DNA of 64,000 nucleotides, taken from positions 2,345,001-2,409,000 of the forward strand of contig NZ_BTFW01000001.1 of NCBI RefSeq assembly GCF_033242265.1, in the 5' to 3' direction. The notes beneath the pieces are model-generated. The model saw only the letters and a list, made by a program, of their open reading frames with translations. It was not told the origin of the DNA and did not search any database. The position numbers and the translations under genes are program-made. The stretch's first letter is position 1; every line of letters begins with the position of its first letter. Below are positions 9,660 to 18,189 of the stretch, piece by piece. Origin of the DNA: Novosphingobium sp. IK01. Its GTDB lineage: Bacteria > Pseudomonadota > Alphaproteobacteria > Sphingomonadales > Sphingomonadaceae.

Positions 9660-10844
9660 ATGGCGCCTATGGCCGAACGGACTTGGGATCAAGCAGATGG
9701 GGAGGCTTTCCGGACATGGCTGCTAGGGCCAGCGGCGTCGCTTTGGCTGGAGCGTGGCGTTGATCGCACCGCAGGTGGATATTTCGATCAGTTAACATTT
9801 GACAGTGCGAAAAATTCATCTGATTTCAAGCGATTGCGTGTATGTGCACGGCAAATTTTCGTATTTTCACAGCTTGCGGAAGCAGGTGTGACGGGTGCGC
9901 GCGAGGCTGTTTTGCACGGGCTTGATTTTTTGTTCGGACGTCTGCGCCATCCAGATGGCGGCTTCATTCGCTCGACGACGCTCACTGGCGCACCGCTCGA
10001 TACCACCCGCGATCTTTATGATCACGCTTTCGTCATCTTCGCTTTGGCAGCGGCTGATCGATTGACGGGCGATGGCGGGATGCTGACCGAGGCTTGTGCG
10101 GTCCTCGATCTGATCGAGGACCGCATGGCGCATCCTGCGGGGGGCTATGCCGAAGGGTTGCCGCCGCAGCAGCCCCGACGACAAAATCCGCACATGCATC
10201 TGCTCGAGGCTTGTTTGGCGTGGCTCACCCGCGTTGATAACTCGCATTTCTCGCGTGTTGCACATGAGTTGATTGGTCTGTTCGCGCGCAAATTTTTGGA
10301 CAAGTCAAGCTTCATGCTGTTCGAGTTTTTTGAAGATGACTTATCTCTGCATCACGATGCGGATACGCGGGTTTTTGAGCCAGGCCATCATTTTGAGTGG
10401 GTCTGGCTGTTAGGGAAGGCGCGTCGATCAGGTCTTGATGTGTCGGGGGCAGGGCTGGAGGTCGCGCGCGCCTTGGCTGCCACGGCACAGGCCTTTGGCT
10501 TTGCCCAGGAGACTGGCTTGCCATTTGGCACGGTTCGCGCCGATGGCAGCGTGGCTGACGGGACGTGCCGCATTTGGGTGGTCACGGAGTGGCTCCGCGC
10601 TTGCCTCGATGAGCCAGCAAGTGGTTGTGGTTCGGCAAAACACGCGTTTGCCCAACTGAGACGGTTTACCGACGTGCCAGTCAAGGGGCTGTGGCACGAG
10701 CGCTGTGATGCTAGATCGGGCCAGTTTTCTAATGAATCCGTGCCCGCCAGCTCGCTCTATCACATCGTATCGGCGCTAGCTCCGGTGATCGGGACGGAGA
10801 CTTCTTGTGCGGGTAATAAGGTGGCTGGCGCATGCTTGATGTAA
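9660..10844 (+). CDS. AGE-family epimerase/isomerase (N-acylglucosamine 2-epimerase-like)
   Basis: (alpha/alpha)6-barrel sugar isomerase of the N-acylglucosamine 2-epimerase / mannose isomerase superfamily. The ATG at 9660 is chosen because aggaag sits 7 nt upstream; a TTG at 9636 and an ATG at 9642 are in frame but lack a ribosome-binding site. The product is 394 residues. Superfamily landmarks are LYDHAFVIFALAAADRL, the active-site segment FEPGHHFEWVWLLGKA and, near the C-terminus, LWHERCDARSGQ. Its stop lies 13 bp inside hldE, so it probably supplies a sugar for the same polymer. Exact substrate is unknown. Confidence 0.85.
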   Translation: MAPMAERTWDQADGEAFRTWLLGPAASLWLERGVDRTAGGYFDQLTFDSAKNSSDFKRLRVCARQIFVFSQLAEAGVTGAREAVLHGLDFLFGRLRHPDGGFIRSTTLTGAPLDTTRDLYDHAFVIFALAAADRLTGDGGMLTEACAVLDLIEDRMAHPAGGYAEGLPPQQPRRQNPHMHLLEACLAWLTRVDNSHFSRVAHELIGLFARKFLDKSSFMLFEFFEDDLSLHHDADTRVFEPGHHFEWVWLLGKARRSGLDVSGAGLEVARALAATAQAFGFAQETGLPFGTVRADGSVADGTCRIWVVTEWLRACLDEPASGCGSAKHAFAQLRRFTDVPVKGLWHERCDARSGQFSNESVPASSLYHIVSALAPVIGTETSCAGNKVAGACLM

Positions 10845-12289
10845 ATTTCGACCTGATCTCCGGCGCGCGCGTTGCGATTGTCGGTGATCTGATGCTTGAC
10901 GTCTACCTCACCGGTGCCATCGAGCGCATTTCTCCCGAAGCGCCAGTTCCAGTTGTCCGCGCCCGCGATGAACGACACGTTCCCGGCGGCGGCGCTAACG
11001 TTGTGGCCAACGTACTTGCATTCGGAGCGGAAGTGGCGGTGGTTGGCGTCATTGGCGCCGACGGCGATGATCTGCGCGAAGCGCTCCGTTCACGAGGTCT
11101 TACGGACCAGACGGGCCTTGTAGTCGACCCGTCGCGCCGCACAATCCGCAAGCAGCGCATCATGGCTGGCCAACAAGTCGTCCGCATTGATTTCGAGGAT
11201 CTACACCCCCTCGACGCAGCTATTGAGCAGGAGGTGATTGCGCGGGCTTGCGCTGCCGTGGCGGGCGCTGATATTTTAGTGCTCTCCGACTACGGCAAGG
11301 GCGTGCTCAACGATGCCGTGCTGTCGGCGGTGATTGCTTGCGCCAATGCCGAAGGCAAGCCGGTCATAGTCGATCCCAAGCGCCGTGATCTGTCGGCCTA
11401 TCGCGGGGCGAGCGTGCTGACGCCCAACCGTGCCGAAGTGGTTGCCGCGACCGGCCTACCTTGCGAATCGGACGCGCAAGCCCATCATGCGGTCGCCGCA
11501 GTACAAGCGGCGTCGGGTGCGGCGGTGCTGTTGACCCGGTCTGAAAAGGGCATGTCGTACTATCCTGTCGAAGGCGACATCCTACACGTGCCGGCGCGCG
11601 CGCGCGAGGTTTTCGATGTGTCCGGGGCGGGCGACACAGTGGTGGCCGCCTTGGCGGTCATGTTGGCTTGCGGCGCGACGGTTGATGATGCGATTTGCTT
11701 CGCCAACGATGCCGCGGGGTTGGTGGTGGGCAAAGTGGGGACCGCCACGGTGTCGGTTTCCGAAGTTATGGAGGCAAATGCTCTCGCACACGCTCATCCC
11801 GGCCGTGACGGTGCGTTGGTGGCGCGCGCAACGGCGGTGGAGGCGTGTCGTCGGTGGCAGGCGCAAGGACTGAAGGTGGGATTCGCGAATGGTTGCTTCG
11901 ATCTGGTTCACCCCGGTCATATCTCGCTGATCCATCAGGCCAGCGCCGCCTGTGACCGATTGGTAATGGCTCTCAACAGCGATGCCTCGGTCCGTCGACT
12001 GAAGGGAGCAACCCGGCCCGTACAGGACGAAGTTGCCCGAGCGCAGGTGATTGGGGCATTCAAGGGAGTCGATCTGGTGGTGCTGTTCGACGAGGATACA
12101 CCGCAGGACCTGATCAAGGCATTGGAGCCCGATGTCCTGATCAAAGGCGCAGACTATACCGTGGACACTGTCGTCGGCGCTGATTGTGTGATCGCCCGTG
12201 GCGGTCGTGTGCTGCTCGCCGACCTGACGCCGGGTCAATCGTCGTCGCGACTGATCGAGCGGATGGCGGAAACCGCCGATCATGTCTGA
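10832..12289 (+). CDS. hldE: Bifunctional heptose 7-phosphate kinase / heptose 1-phosphate adenylyltransferase
   Basis: Phosphorylates D-glycero-D-manno-heptose 7-phosphate at C1 and, after dephosphorylation at C7, adenylylates the product to ADP-heptose. The N-terminal PfkB/ribokinase domain (about 1-320) shows IVGDLMLDVYLTG, PGGGANVVANV and the kinase signature VFDVSGAGDTVVAAL. The C-terminal cytidylyltransferase-fold domain (about 345-485) begins GFANGCFDLVHPGHISLI. A length of 485 residues is normal for the fused enzyme. It is coupled to the AGE epimerase and overlaps the next gene by 8 bp. No gmhA or hldD is visible here, so those steps would have to be encoded elsewhere. Confidence 0.94.
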   Translation: MLDVNFDLISGARVAIVGDLMLDVYLTGAIERISPEAPVPVVRARDERHVPGGGANVVANVLAFGAEVAVVGVIGADGDDLREALRSRGLTDQTGLVVDPSRRTIRKQRIMAGQQVVRIDFEDLHPLDAAIEQEVIARACAAVAGADILVLSDYGKGVLNDAVLSAVIACANAEGKPVIVDPKRRDLSAYRGASVLTPNRAEVVAATGLPCESDAQAHHAVAAVQAASGAAVLLTRSEKGMSYYPVEGDILHVPARAREVFDVSGAGDTVVAALAVMLACGATVDDAICFANDAAGLVVGKVGTATVSVSEVMEANALAHAHPGRDGALVARATAVEACRRWQAQGLKVGFANGCFDLVHPGHISLIHQASAACDRLVMALNSDASVRRLKGATRPVQDEVARAQVIGAFKGVDLVVLFDEDTPQDLIKALEPDVLIKGADYTVDTVVGADCVIARGGRVLLADLTPGQSSSRLIERMAETADHV

Positions 12290-12851
12290 TGATGCAATCC
12301 GCCCCATGGCACTGTTCGATCGCGACGGGGTGCTCAACCGCGATATCGGCTATGCCCATCGCCCCGAGCAGATCGAATGGATTGACGGCGCGTTAGCTGC
12401 ATTGGCTCTGGTCAAGGCCCGAGGTTATCGCACCGTAGTCGTCACGAACCAATCCGGCGTAGCCCGCGGCCTTTATGAAGAAGCCGATGTCCTGGCACTG
12501 CACATCTGGATGGCCGCCCAAGTCGAGCAGGCCGGTGGGTATATCGATGCCTTTTATTATTGCCCTTATCATGCTCATGCCGCGGTCGCACGCTATCGCG
12601 CAGACCACGAGGATCGCAAGCCCCGCCCCGGCATGCTGCACAAAGCAATCATGCGCTTTCCGACCGACATGATGGCCAGCTTTCTGGTCGGCGACCGTCG
12701 CAGCGATCTCGATGCGGCGGCAGCGATGGGCATTGCCGGGCACTTGTTTGCGGGCGACCGATTGGATTTGCTGGTCGCCGAAATTCTGGCGGGTAACCGC
12801 GTACCTGAAACCGAAGCGATGGCCGCTAGTGGAACACATCGGCGAGATTAA
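12282..12851 (+). CDS. HAD-family heptose bisphosphate phosphatase, GmhB-like, lacking the CxC zinc ligands
   Basis: Probable D-glycero-D-manno-heptose 1,7-bisphosphate phosphatase acting between the two HldE steps. HAD motif I is FDRDGVLNRD (about residues 12-21), motif II is VVVTNQSGVARG, and the C-terminal motif is FLVGDRRSDLDAAAAMG. Family members normally bind zinc through CxH and CxC pairs just before RKP. Here CPYH is present but the second pair is replaced by DHEDRKPRPG. The zinc loop is therefore incomplete, so the fold or the substrate preference may differ. The gene overlaps hldE. Confidence 0.85.
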   Translation: MSDDAIRPMALFDRDGVLNRDIGYAHRPEQIEWIDGALAALALVKARGYRTVVVTNQSGVARGLYEEADVLALHIWMAAQVEQAGGYIDAFYYCPYHAHAAVARYRADHEDRKPRPGMLHKAIMRFPTDMMASFLVGDRRSDLDAAAAMGIAGHLFAGDRLDLLVAEILAGNRVPETEAMAASGTHRRD

Positions 12852-12860
12852 ACGAGGCAA

Positions 12861-15614
12861 ATGTTCATGAAGTCCGCCAACATCAAATTCTCGCCCGATG
12901 ACTACGTCGCGGGTCTTTACCGTTCAATGCTTGGGCGCGAACCCGATCCCGAGGGAGCACGCGGCTACGTTGCGGCCCTGCGCAAGGGGGCGAGCCCTGT
13001 CTGGGTACTGGCCGAAATCCAGAATTCGGCCGAATACAGGGCCCGCATCGCACCGCCGATGGAGGCCGCAGGATCGATCGCAGCAGCGGCGCGTGTTGCC
13101 AAAAAGAAGGCTATTAAAGATCTCGACTTTATAATAAAATCAAGTGAAAAATATTTCAACGACATCGATTTCTTCCAGCGGCTGGATGTCAGCTTATTCC
13201 CCGCGCCGGCCCCGCGCAAGATCCGTACAATCGGCATCTACTATTGGCGGATGAACAACGGCGGTACCGAGCGCGTAACCGCTCGACAGGTCCAGATGTG
13301 GAGCGCGATGGGTTATCGCGTCATATTGCTGACTGATCAGGAACCCGATCCGATCAACGATTACGAGTATGGCGAAGACATCCAGCGCTTCGTACTGCCC
13401 GAGCGAATGATGTTCAACAATTACTACCCGCCGCGTGGTCGCGCGCTGGCCGATGTGCTGGTGCGCGAACAAGTGGATCTTTTTGTTACCAATCAGTGGT
13501 ACGAATTGTCGACCATTTGGGATGTTCTGGTGGCCAAAAGCCTGGGCATTCCCAGTGTAATCGGCTGGCATAATTGCTTCGATGCCGGTATTCACGGCGT
13601 TGATGATCTGGCGGTTTCGTATTTGCGATTTCTGTCGTACAAGCATGCAGATGCCATGGTGGTTCTCAGTCAGGTTGATCGGGTATGGTTCGAGCGCTGG
13701 GGCATCACTGCACGCATGATTCACAATCCGCTGACGTTCGATAGCTTGCCGGCAACATCTGCCGCATTGACTGACAACACCATTGTCTGGATCGCTCGCG
13801 TCGAGCGCCACCAGAAGCGTGTGGATCTGTTGTTGAAAATGTTTCCCTTGCTACTCGAGCAGGTTCCGGACGCCAAACTGCTTGTCGTGGGCGGTGGTCC
13901 GGATTTGCAATGGGCGCGGGAGTATGCCGATTCGCTCAATATCCGGTCACGGGTACATTTTGTCGGCTACACGACCGAGGTAGAGCGTTACATCAAACAG
14001 GCCTCGGTCCATGTGATGACTTCGGATTTTGAAGGCTATCCGATGGTTCTCGGCGAAGTGTGGTCGCACGGCGTTCCAAGTGTCCTTTTTGATCTGCCGC
14101 AACTAGAATATTTGCGCACTGGCAAAGGACATATCGTTGTCCGGCAAGGCGAGATTGCCGAGATGGCCGATGCGGTTGCGGGCCTTCTCCTGAACCACGC
14201 ACGACGCCGCAAGTTGGGCTCCGAGGCTCGTGAAGTGGTCAGCGACATTATTGCCGATAATTTGGACATTGCCTGGGGCCGCCTTTTTGCCGAAATCGAA
14301 ACTGGCCGGCCTGTAAAGCCGGAAACGTTGTCAACCGACGTCGGTAGCATGAAGATCCTGATCGATCTCCTGGGACATCGCCTTTTGAGCCTCCACAGAC
14401 CGAACTTTCCCGAGCCGCGCTTACCCGTATTGCCCAGCGCAGTCCCGGTGCAACCGCCTCGGAAAAGGCGCACCCGCATAGCAGTGAAGGTAGCCCATGC
14501 GATTGCAGCGCCATACTATCTAGCCAAGAAAGTGACTTCGGCACGCCTGATCCCCGAGCGGCGGCTAAGAACGATTGACTTGTCGAATGTCGGGTTGGGC
14601 GACAATCTAATGATCTGGGCTGGCCTATTCACGCTGCTCGACATGGGTGTGGATGTCTGCGCGCCGGCCTGTGCAATTCATGTTCAACCGATTCTTGCCG
14701 AGTTGGCGGAGCGTCTGTTCGGTCGCTTCGGCCTCGAAGTGCGCCGTGGCGCGCCTCACGAACCGGTTGGTCCCATTTACTCACCTCTGCCGCCGGAGAA
14801 TTGGCGCGAATGGCGCGATACTTATATCGGCCGCGACTGGCGCATGAACTGGGTGGAGGCCCTCGATCGCCAGAAAACATTTCCGCGCGATGGGGCAGAC
14901 TTGACTTTCGCCAAGCGCGTCAGGCTGCGGGTCTCCGAATATGTGCTTTTCCGCCGTGACAGTTGGGTCCAGGCGACGCCATCGTATATTGGCTATCGCG
15001 TCTGGCTGCCGCTCGCTGTGCATCACAAAGTCTATCCGCTGCAATTTATGACGCAGATGAAGCGGTCACTGGGGGCTGTCCGTCACATTTTCGGCGATTA
15101 TGTCGACAATGCGACGCCTGAGGCCGATCGCGAGGCATTCCGCCACCGCGCCGCGTTTCCGGCTGGCAAGTCGTTTCAGACCATTCCGCCGAATGTTCTT
15201 GCGCAGGTCAATGCACGTTTGGGCGCCGACACGTTCGCGTGCTATGTCCAGAATGACAGCGCTTGGCACAGCGACTTCGAGAAAGGCGGGCTTGAGCCGC
15301 AGCATATCGGCGACCTGATGGATACGTTCCGGCTGGTTCGCTATGCGGACAGTCTGTTGACGACAGACAGCTTTACCTCGCATCTGGCACAGTTCATGCG
15401 CGATGATTTCGTTTTGGTTCTGAGCCGGGATATGCGTGAGAACATCGTGCACCCAGGCGCCAATCCCGTGATTGTCGCACATCACCCAGCATGCGCGCCG
15501 TGCAATTATCAGGAGCGGTATCACTTTGACACGTGCGTCGCCGGCTACAAGTATTGCCTGGCATTCAACAATGCTGCTTTCGTCGACGAGATTGCGGCGG
15601 CAGTGAATGTTTGA
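12861..15614 (+). CDS. Large fusion glycosyltransferase: DUF4214 + GT4 + GT9/heptosyltransferase-like domain
   Basis: A 917-residue protein starting 9 bp after the phosphatase stop. A gagg ribosome-binding site supports the ATG at 12861; one at 12867 is also possible. Residues about 8-55 match DUF4214 (YVAGLYRSMLGREPDPEGAR). Residues about 115-480 are a GT4 enzyme with NNGGTERVTARQVQMW, IVWIARVERHQKRVDLLL and SDFEGYPMVLGEVWSHGVP. Residues about 570-917 resemble GT9 heptosyltransferases, with LSNVGLGDNLMIWAGLF, TTDSFTSHLAQFM and a Cys-rich end (CAPCNYQERYHFDTC). The order hldE, phosphatase, GT suggests heptose transfer; that is inference. No membrane segment is seen. Confidence 0.82.
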   Translation: MFMKSANIKFSPDDYVAGLYRSMLGREPDPEGARGYVAALRKGASPVWVLAEIQNSAEYRARIAPPMEAAGSIAAAARVAKKKAIKDLDFIIKSSEKYFNDIDFFQRLDVSLFPAPAPRKIRTIGIYYWRMNNGGTERVTARQVQMWSAMGYRVILLTDQEPDPINDYEYGEDIQRFVLPERMMFNNYYPPRGRALADVLVREQVDLFVTNQWYELSTIWDVLVAKSLGIPSVIGWHNCFDAGIHGVDDLAVSYLRFLSYKHADAMVVLSQVDRVWFERWGITARMIHNPLTFDSLPATSAALTDNTIVWIARVERHQKRVDLLLKMFPLLLEQVPDAKLLVVGGGPDLQWAREYADSLNIRSRVHFVGYTTEVERYIKQASVHVMTSDFEGYPMVLGEVWSHGVPSVLFDLPQLEYLRTGKGHIVVRQGEIAEMADAVAGLLLNHARRRKLGSEAREVVSDIIADNLDIAWGRLFAEIETGRPVKPETLSTDVGSMKILIDLLGHRLLSLHRPNFPEPRLPVLPSAVPVQPPRKRRTRIAVKVAHAIAAPYYLAKKVTSARLIPERRLRTIDLSNVGLGDNLMIWAGLFTLLDMGVDVCAPACAIHVQPILAELAERLFGRFGLEVRRGAPHEPVGPIYSPLPPENWREWRDTYIGRDWRMNWVEALDRQKTFPRDGADLTFAKRVRLRVSEYVLFRRDSWVQATPSYIGYRVWLPLAVHHKVYPLQFMTQMKRSLGAVRHIFGDYVDNATPEADREAFRHRAAFPAGKSFQTIPPNVLAQVNARLGADTFACYVQNDSAWHSDFEKGGLEPQHIGDLMDTFRLVRYADSLLTTDSFTSHLAQFMRDDFVLVLSRDMRENIVHPGANPVIVAHHPACAPCNYQERYHFDTCVAGYKYCLAFNNAAFVDEIAAAVNV

Positions 15615-15616
15615 TC

Positions 15617-15691
15617 ATGGTGTGCGCTTTGCCCGCTGAACGGCCTTTGCGAATTCTGGTTAGCATAAATGTCTATCCGCCCCGCTTTGTT
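15617..15691 (+). pseudogene. Glycosyltransferase gene start, truncated by IS insertion
   Basis: Two bases after the previous stop an ATG opens a frame reading PLRILVSINVYPPRFV. This is almost the same as the start of the GT4 enzyme at 4873 (RRILICTNAYPPNFVGGAEL). After FV the similarity stops and insertion-sequence DNA begins. No continuation of the glycosyltransferase was recognised on the other side of the IS cluster. I infer a lost third or fourth glycosyltransferase of this cluster. Confidence 0.7.
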
Positions 15692-15982
15692 AGGTTTCGT
15701 GGACAAAGGCTGACAGTGGACTCGCGCCTTGATTCAAAGCTGTCTTTTGGAGGCAGCGTTAGGCGAGCGGATTGGTCTGTCGGACGACGAGTGGGCTATC
15801 ATCGGCGCGCTTCTGCCGTCTGAGCATGGTCGCGGCTGCCGACCGGCGCAGGATAACCGCCTCTATTTCGAGGGCATGATGTGGATAGCGCGGACCGGCT
15901 CGCAATGGCGCCACCTGCCGGACGAATATGGCAAGTGGAACAGCGTGTTCCGCCGCTATCAGCGCTGGGTTACGACTGATGC
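15692..15982 (+). mobile_element. IS5-family fragment (transposase N-terminus only)
   Basis: From about 15729 the plus strand encodes GLSDDEWAIIGALLPSEHGR, then YFEGMMWIARTGSQWRHLPD and WNSVFRRYQRWV, the N-terminal third of an IS427/IS5-type transposase. It is cut at 15983 by the IS3-family element. The rest of the transposase, including the DDE residues, was not found beyond that element, so this is a non-functional remnant. Confidence 0.85.
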
Positions 15983-16009
15983 TGACCTGCCCCCCCGTCA
16001 GTCCCTCAG

Positions 16010-16914
16010 TCATAACGAGAGTCTAGCGGTTAAATACGATGGCCCCTGCGCCTGCACAAGCGCGTCGGGCGTGATGGCTCCGTCCTGCTCGAACGCACGA
16101 CGCGCTTGTGCAGGCGTCCGATTTCCCAAAGACGAGTGGGGCCGAGCATGGTTGTAATCGTAGCGCCAGATAGCCAGTTTCCGGCGCGCATCGGCCAGGC
16201 TGTCGAACAGTTCCTCGTTGGGCAGTCCATCGCGCAACGAGCCGTTGAAGGACTCGATGAACCCGTTCTGCTGGGGCTTGCCGGGATCGATATAGTGCCA
16301 TTCTATTTGATTTTTGGCCGCCCATTCGAGGATAGCCCGACTGGTAAATTCGGTCCTGTTATCGCTGACAATGCAGCTCGGTTTGCCTTAGAGACGCACC
16401 AGCGTGTCGAGTTCGCGCGCCACGCGGGCGCCCGAGATGCTGGTGTCGGCCACCAGGCACTGGTTTTCTCGGCAGCAATCATCATTGATGGCCAGAATCC
16501 TGAACTTGCGCGAGGCGCCGAAGATGTCGGACATGGAGTCCATCGACCAGCGTGCCCCCGGCGCCAGCGGCACAGGCATCGGTGTGCGGCTGCCGCGCGC
16601 CCGTTTGCGGTCACGGCGCCGACGCACCGACAAGCCTTCCTCTCGATAAAGCCGGTAGAGCTTCTTGTGATTCATGATCATCCCCTGGCGCTCGAGCATG
16701 ATACCGATCCGCCGGTAGCCGAAGCGACGACGCTTGCCCGCGACGTCCTTCATGGCGTCACGGATGGCGCTGTGGTCCGGCGGGCGTTCACGCCGAACCG
16801 TTTTGGGATCGACACCAATCAGCCCACAGGCCCGGCGTTGCGAGATCTCGTAATCGCGCAACACCCGCAGCACCGCGTCCCGCCGCTGGTTCGGTGTCGT
16901 CAGACTTTTCCCAG
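16010..16914 (-). pseudogene. IS3-family transposase orfB, interrupted by one nonsense codon
   Basis: Integrase-core (DDE) half of the transposase, read from the -1 frame relative to orfA. It shows FGYRRIGIMLERQGM, WSMDSMSDIFGASRKFRIL and VADTSISGARVARELDTLVRL. An in-frame TAA at 16388-16390 then interrupts it. The same frame continues [40 protein letters not shown] and [15 protein letters not shown]. Homologues have SDNGTEFTS, so Arg replaces Gly next to the second catalytic Asp. A single nonsense change, not a frameshift, breaks the gene. Confidence 0.87.
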
Positions 16915-17130
16915 CAAGTCCTTCAGGATCGCGTTGTCGAGCATGCTGTCCGCCAGTAGGCGCAGACGACGGGCGTCGGAAACCTCCAACCCGCCGTACT
17001 TGGCCCTCATCTTGTAGAACGTGGCCGTGCTCAGCCCATGCTTGCGGCAAACCTCCACAGTCGGCAGACCTGCCTCCTGCTCCTTGATCATCCCGATAAT
17101 ATGCGCCTCGGTGAAACGGCTCTTCCTCAT
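16900..17130 (-). CDS. IS3-family transposase orfA (helix-turn-helix protein)
   Basis: DNA-binding N-terminal part of the IS3 transposase, 76 residues: MRKSRFTEAHIIGMIKEQEA, then VCRKHGLSTATFYKMRAKYG and a leucine-rich C-terminus. Intact. Its last codons overlap orfB and contain a -1 slippery site that would fuse OrfA to OrfB. Confidence 0.9.
   Translation of the reverse strand: MRKSRFTEAHIIGMIKEQEAGLPTVEVCRKHGLSTATFYKMRAKYGGLEVSDARRLRLLADSMLDNAILKDLLGKV
16906..16912 (-). other. Predicted -1 ribosomal frameshift heptamer GGGAAAA in IS3 orfA/orfB overlap
   Basis: On the minus strand, orfA reads ctg gga aaa gtc tga, which places G GGA AAA in the X XXY YYZ register. Slipping back one base joins DLLGK to the orfB frame, which continues SLTTPNQ. 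This is the normal way IS3 elements make the fusion transposase. Confidence 0.7.
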
Positions 17131-17194
17131 GCGCCTGCTCCTTCCGGTGGGCAGACTCTACATCAGAATGAGGGTTCTTTCGGGGGGCAGGTCA

Positions 17195-17297
17195 GCCAAA
17201 GATGCGATTTATCGACGACACGGGGTCTCCCTTCCAATCACGCCAAGTGTCCACTGTAATGTGGGATTGCGCGATGTGTCTAGAACGTTCGCTCTTA
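17195..17297. other. Spacer between two insertion sequences
   Basis: About 100 bp between the IS3 right end and the next IS5-family left end. It is open in one frame (contains RRHGVSLPITPSVHC) but resembles neither an IS5 transposase nor a glycosyltransferase. It contains tgtccactgtaat, which may be the end of another element. Origin not resolved. Confidence 0.4.
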
Positions 17298-18056
17298 GAG
17301 CCTGATTTGAAATTATCCTTTGCAAATTCATAGCCTTGCGATGCGGCAGGCGAAGAGCTGGATGGAGGCGATGAACAGCCATGCGGTTGCTGATGCGATG
17401 GTTTGCGCGAAGTCCTTGGCGAGGCGCCGGTTCCGATTCAGCCATGCCAGCGTCCGCTCTACGACCCAACGGCGTGGAAGGACCACGAAACCCTTGGCAG
17501 TATCGGACCGTTTGACGATCTGGAGGGTCCATTTGCCGATCCGGCGTAGCGCCTGCCGGAGTTTGTCGCCAGCATAGGCGCGAGGACCGCCGGATTCGGT
17601 GGTCTTGACGCTTTGGCTGTCGATGATCCCGGCACTGGGCGAGGCATCGCGCCCGATCAGCAATAGGGCATGATTGAGCGATAGCCAGAGCCGGTTGTCC
17701 CGCCACAGGTAGAACCAGCGCCGCACTGTCGAGACCGGCGGAAAGCACGGTGGCAGCATCCGCCACGGCAGACCGCCGCGCAACAAATACAGGATCGCCT
17801 CGACAATCCGCCTGAGCGGCCACTTGCGCGGACGGCCCACATGCGACGGCGGCGGCAAAAACGGCTCAAGCAGCGCCCATTCGGCGTCGGTCAAATCACT
17901 TGGCAAAGCCAAGTCTGCACGGGCATACTCCGCTCGAGTGGTGGCGGTCCACATCGTTGATCTCCGGTAGTCTTCGCAAAACTACCTGAATCAACGACTT
18001 GGGCTAGTGTCAAGCTAACTCACTGATACCACTCAACTTAGTTTCGGATCGGGCTC
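17298..18056 (-). mobile_element. IS5-family element with internal deletion (non-autonomous)
   Basis: Imperfect 15-bp inverted ends: gagcctgatttgaaa at 17298-17312 and the complement of tttcggatcgggctc at 18042-18056 (12 of 15 match). At 759 bp it is shorter than full IS5-type elements because the transposase lacks its centre. The right end is shared with the IS5 remnant at 9232-9511, so related elements have been active on both sides of the heptose genes. Confidence 0.8.
17328..17954 (-). pseudogene. IS5-family transposase lacking its central DDE region
   Basis: 208 residues in one open frame. The N-terminal part is normal (LPSDLTDAEWALLEPFLPPP, then LPWRMLPPCFPPVSTVRRWF) and includes the first catalytic Asp in GIIDSQSVKTTESGGPR. 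The sequence then jumps directly to AYAGDKLRQALRRIGKWTLQ and the C-terminal RRWVVERTLAWLNRNRRL. Full-length relatives have roughly 50 further residues between these points, including the second catalytic Asp in an ADGGYAG-type motif. The joint is in frame at similar GG-containing sequences, suggesting a recombination deletion. Not expected to be active. Confidence 0.85.
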
Positions 18057-18189
18057 TGAGAACCTCTCTGCGGAGCGGCATCATATTGCAATGCCCACCT
18101 CGTCGCTCTGGATAAGCAGGAACCAACAAGATCTGTCCCATGCGCATAGCGCATGCAACCAACCCGCAAGATAGAGTTTTCTCCGTCAT

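Larger units (their letters stand above)
15983..17194 (-). mobile_element. IS3-family insertion sequence (1,212 bp)
   Basis: The ends begin tgacctgcccccc at 15983 and, on the complement, at 17194. The inverted repeats extend imperfectly for about 42 bp, both running to gagtct. Inside are orfA (16900-17130) and orfB on the minus strand in the usual IS3 arrangement. The 3-bp flanks (tgc and gcc) do not match, so the target duplication has been lost or altered. It sits inside the IS5-family fragment that cuts the truncated glycosyltransferase gene. Confidence 0.88.
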
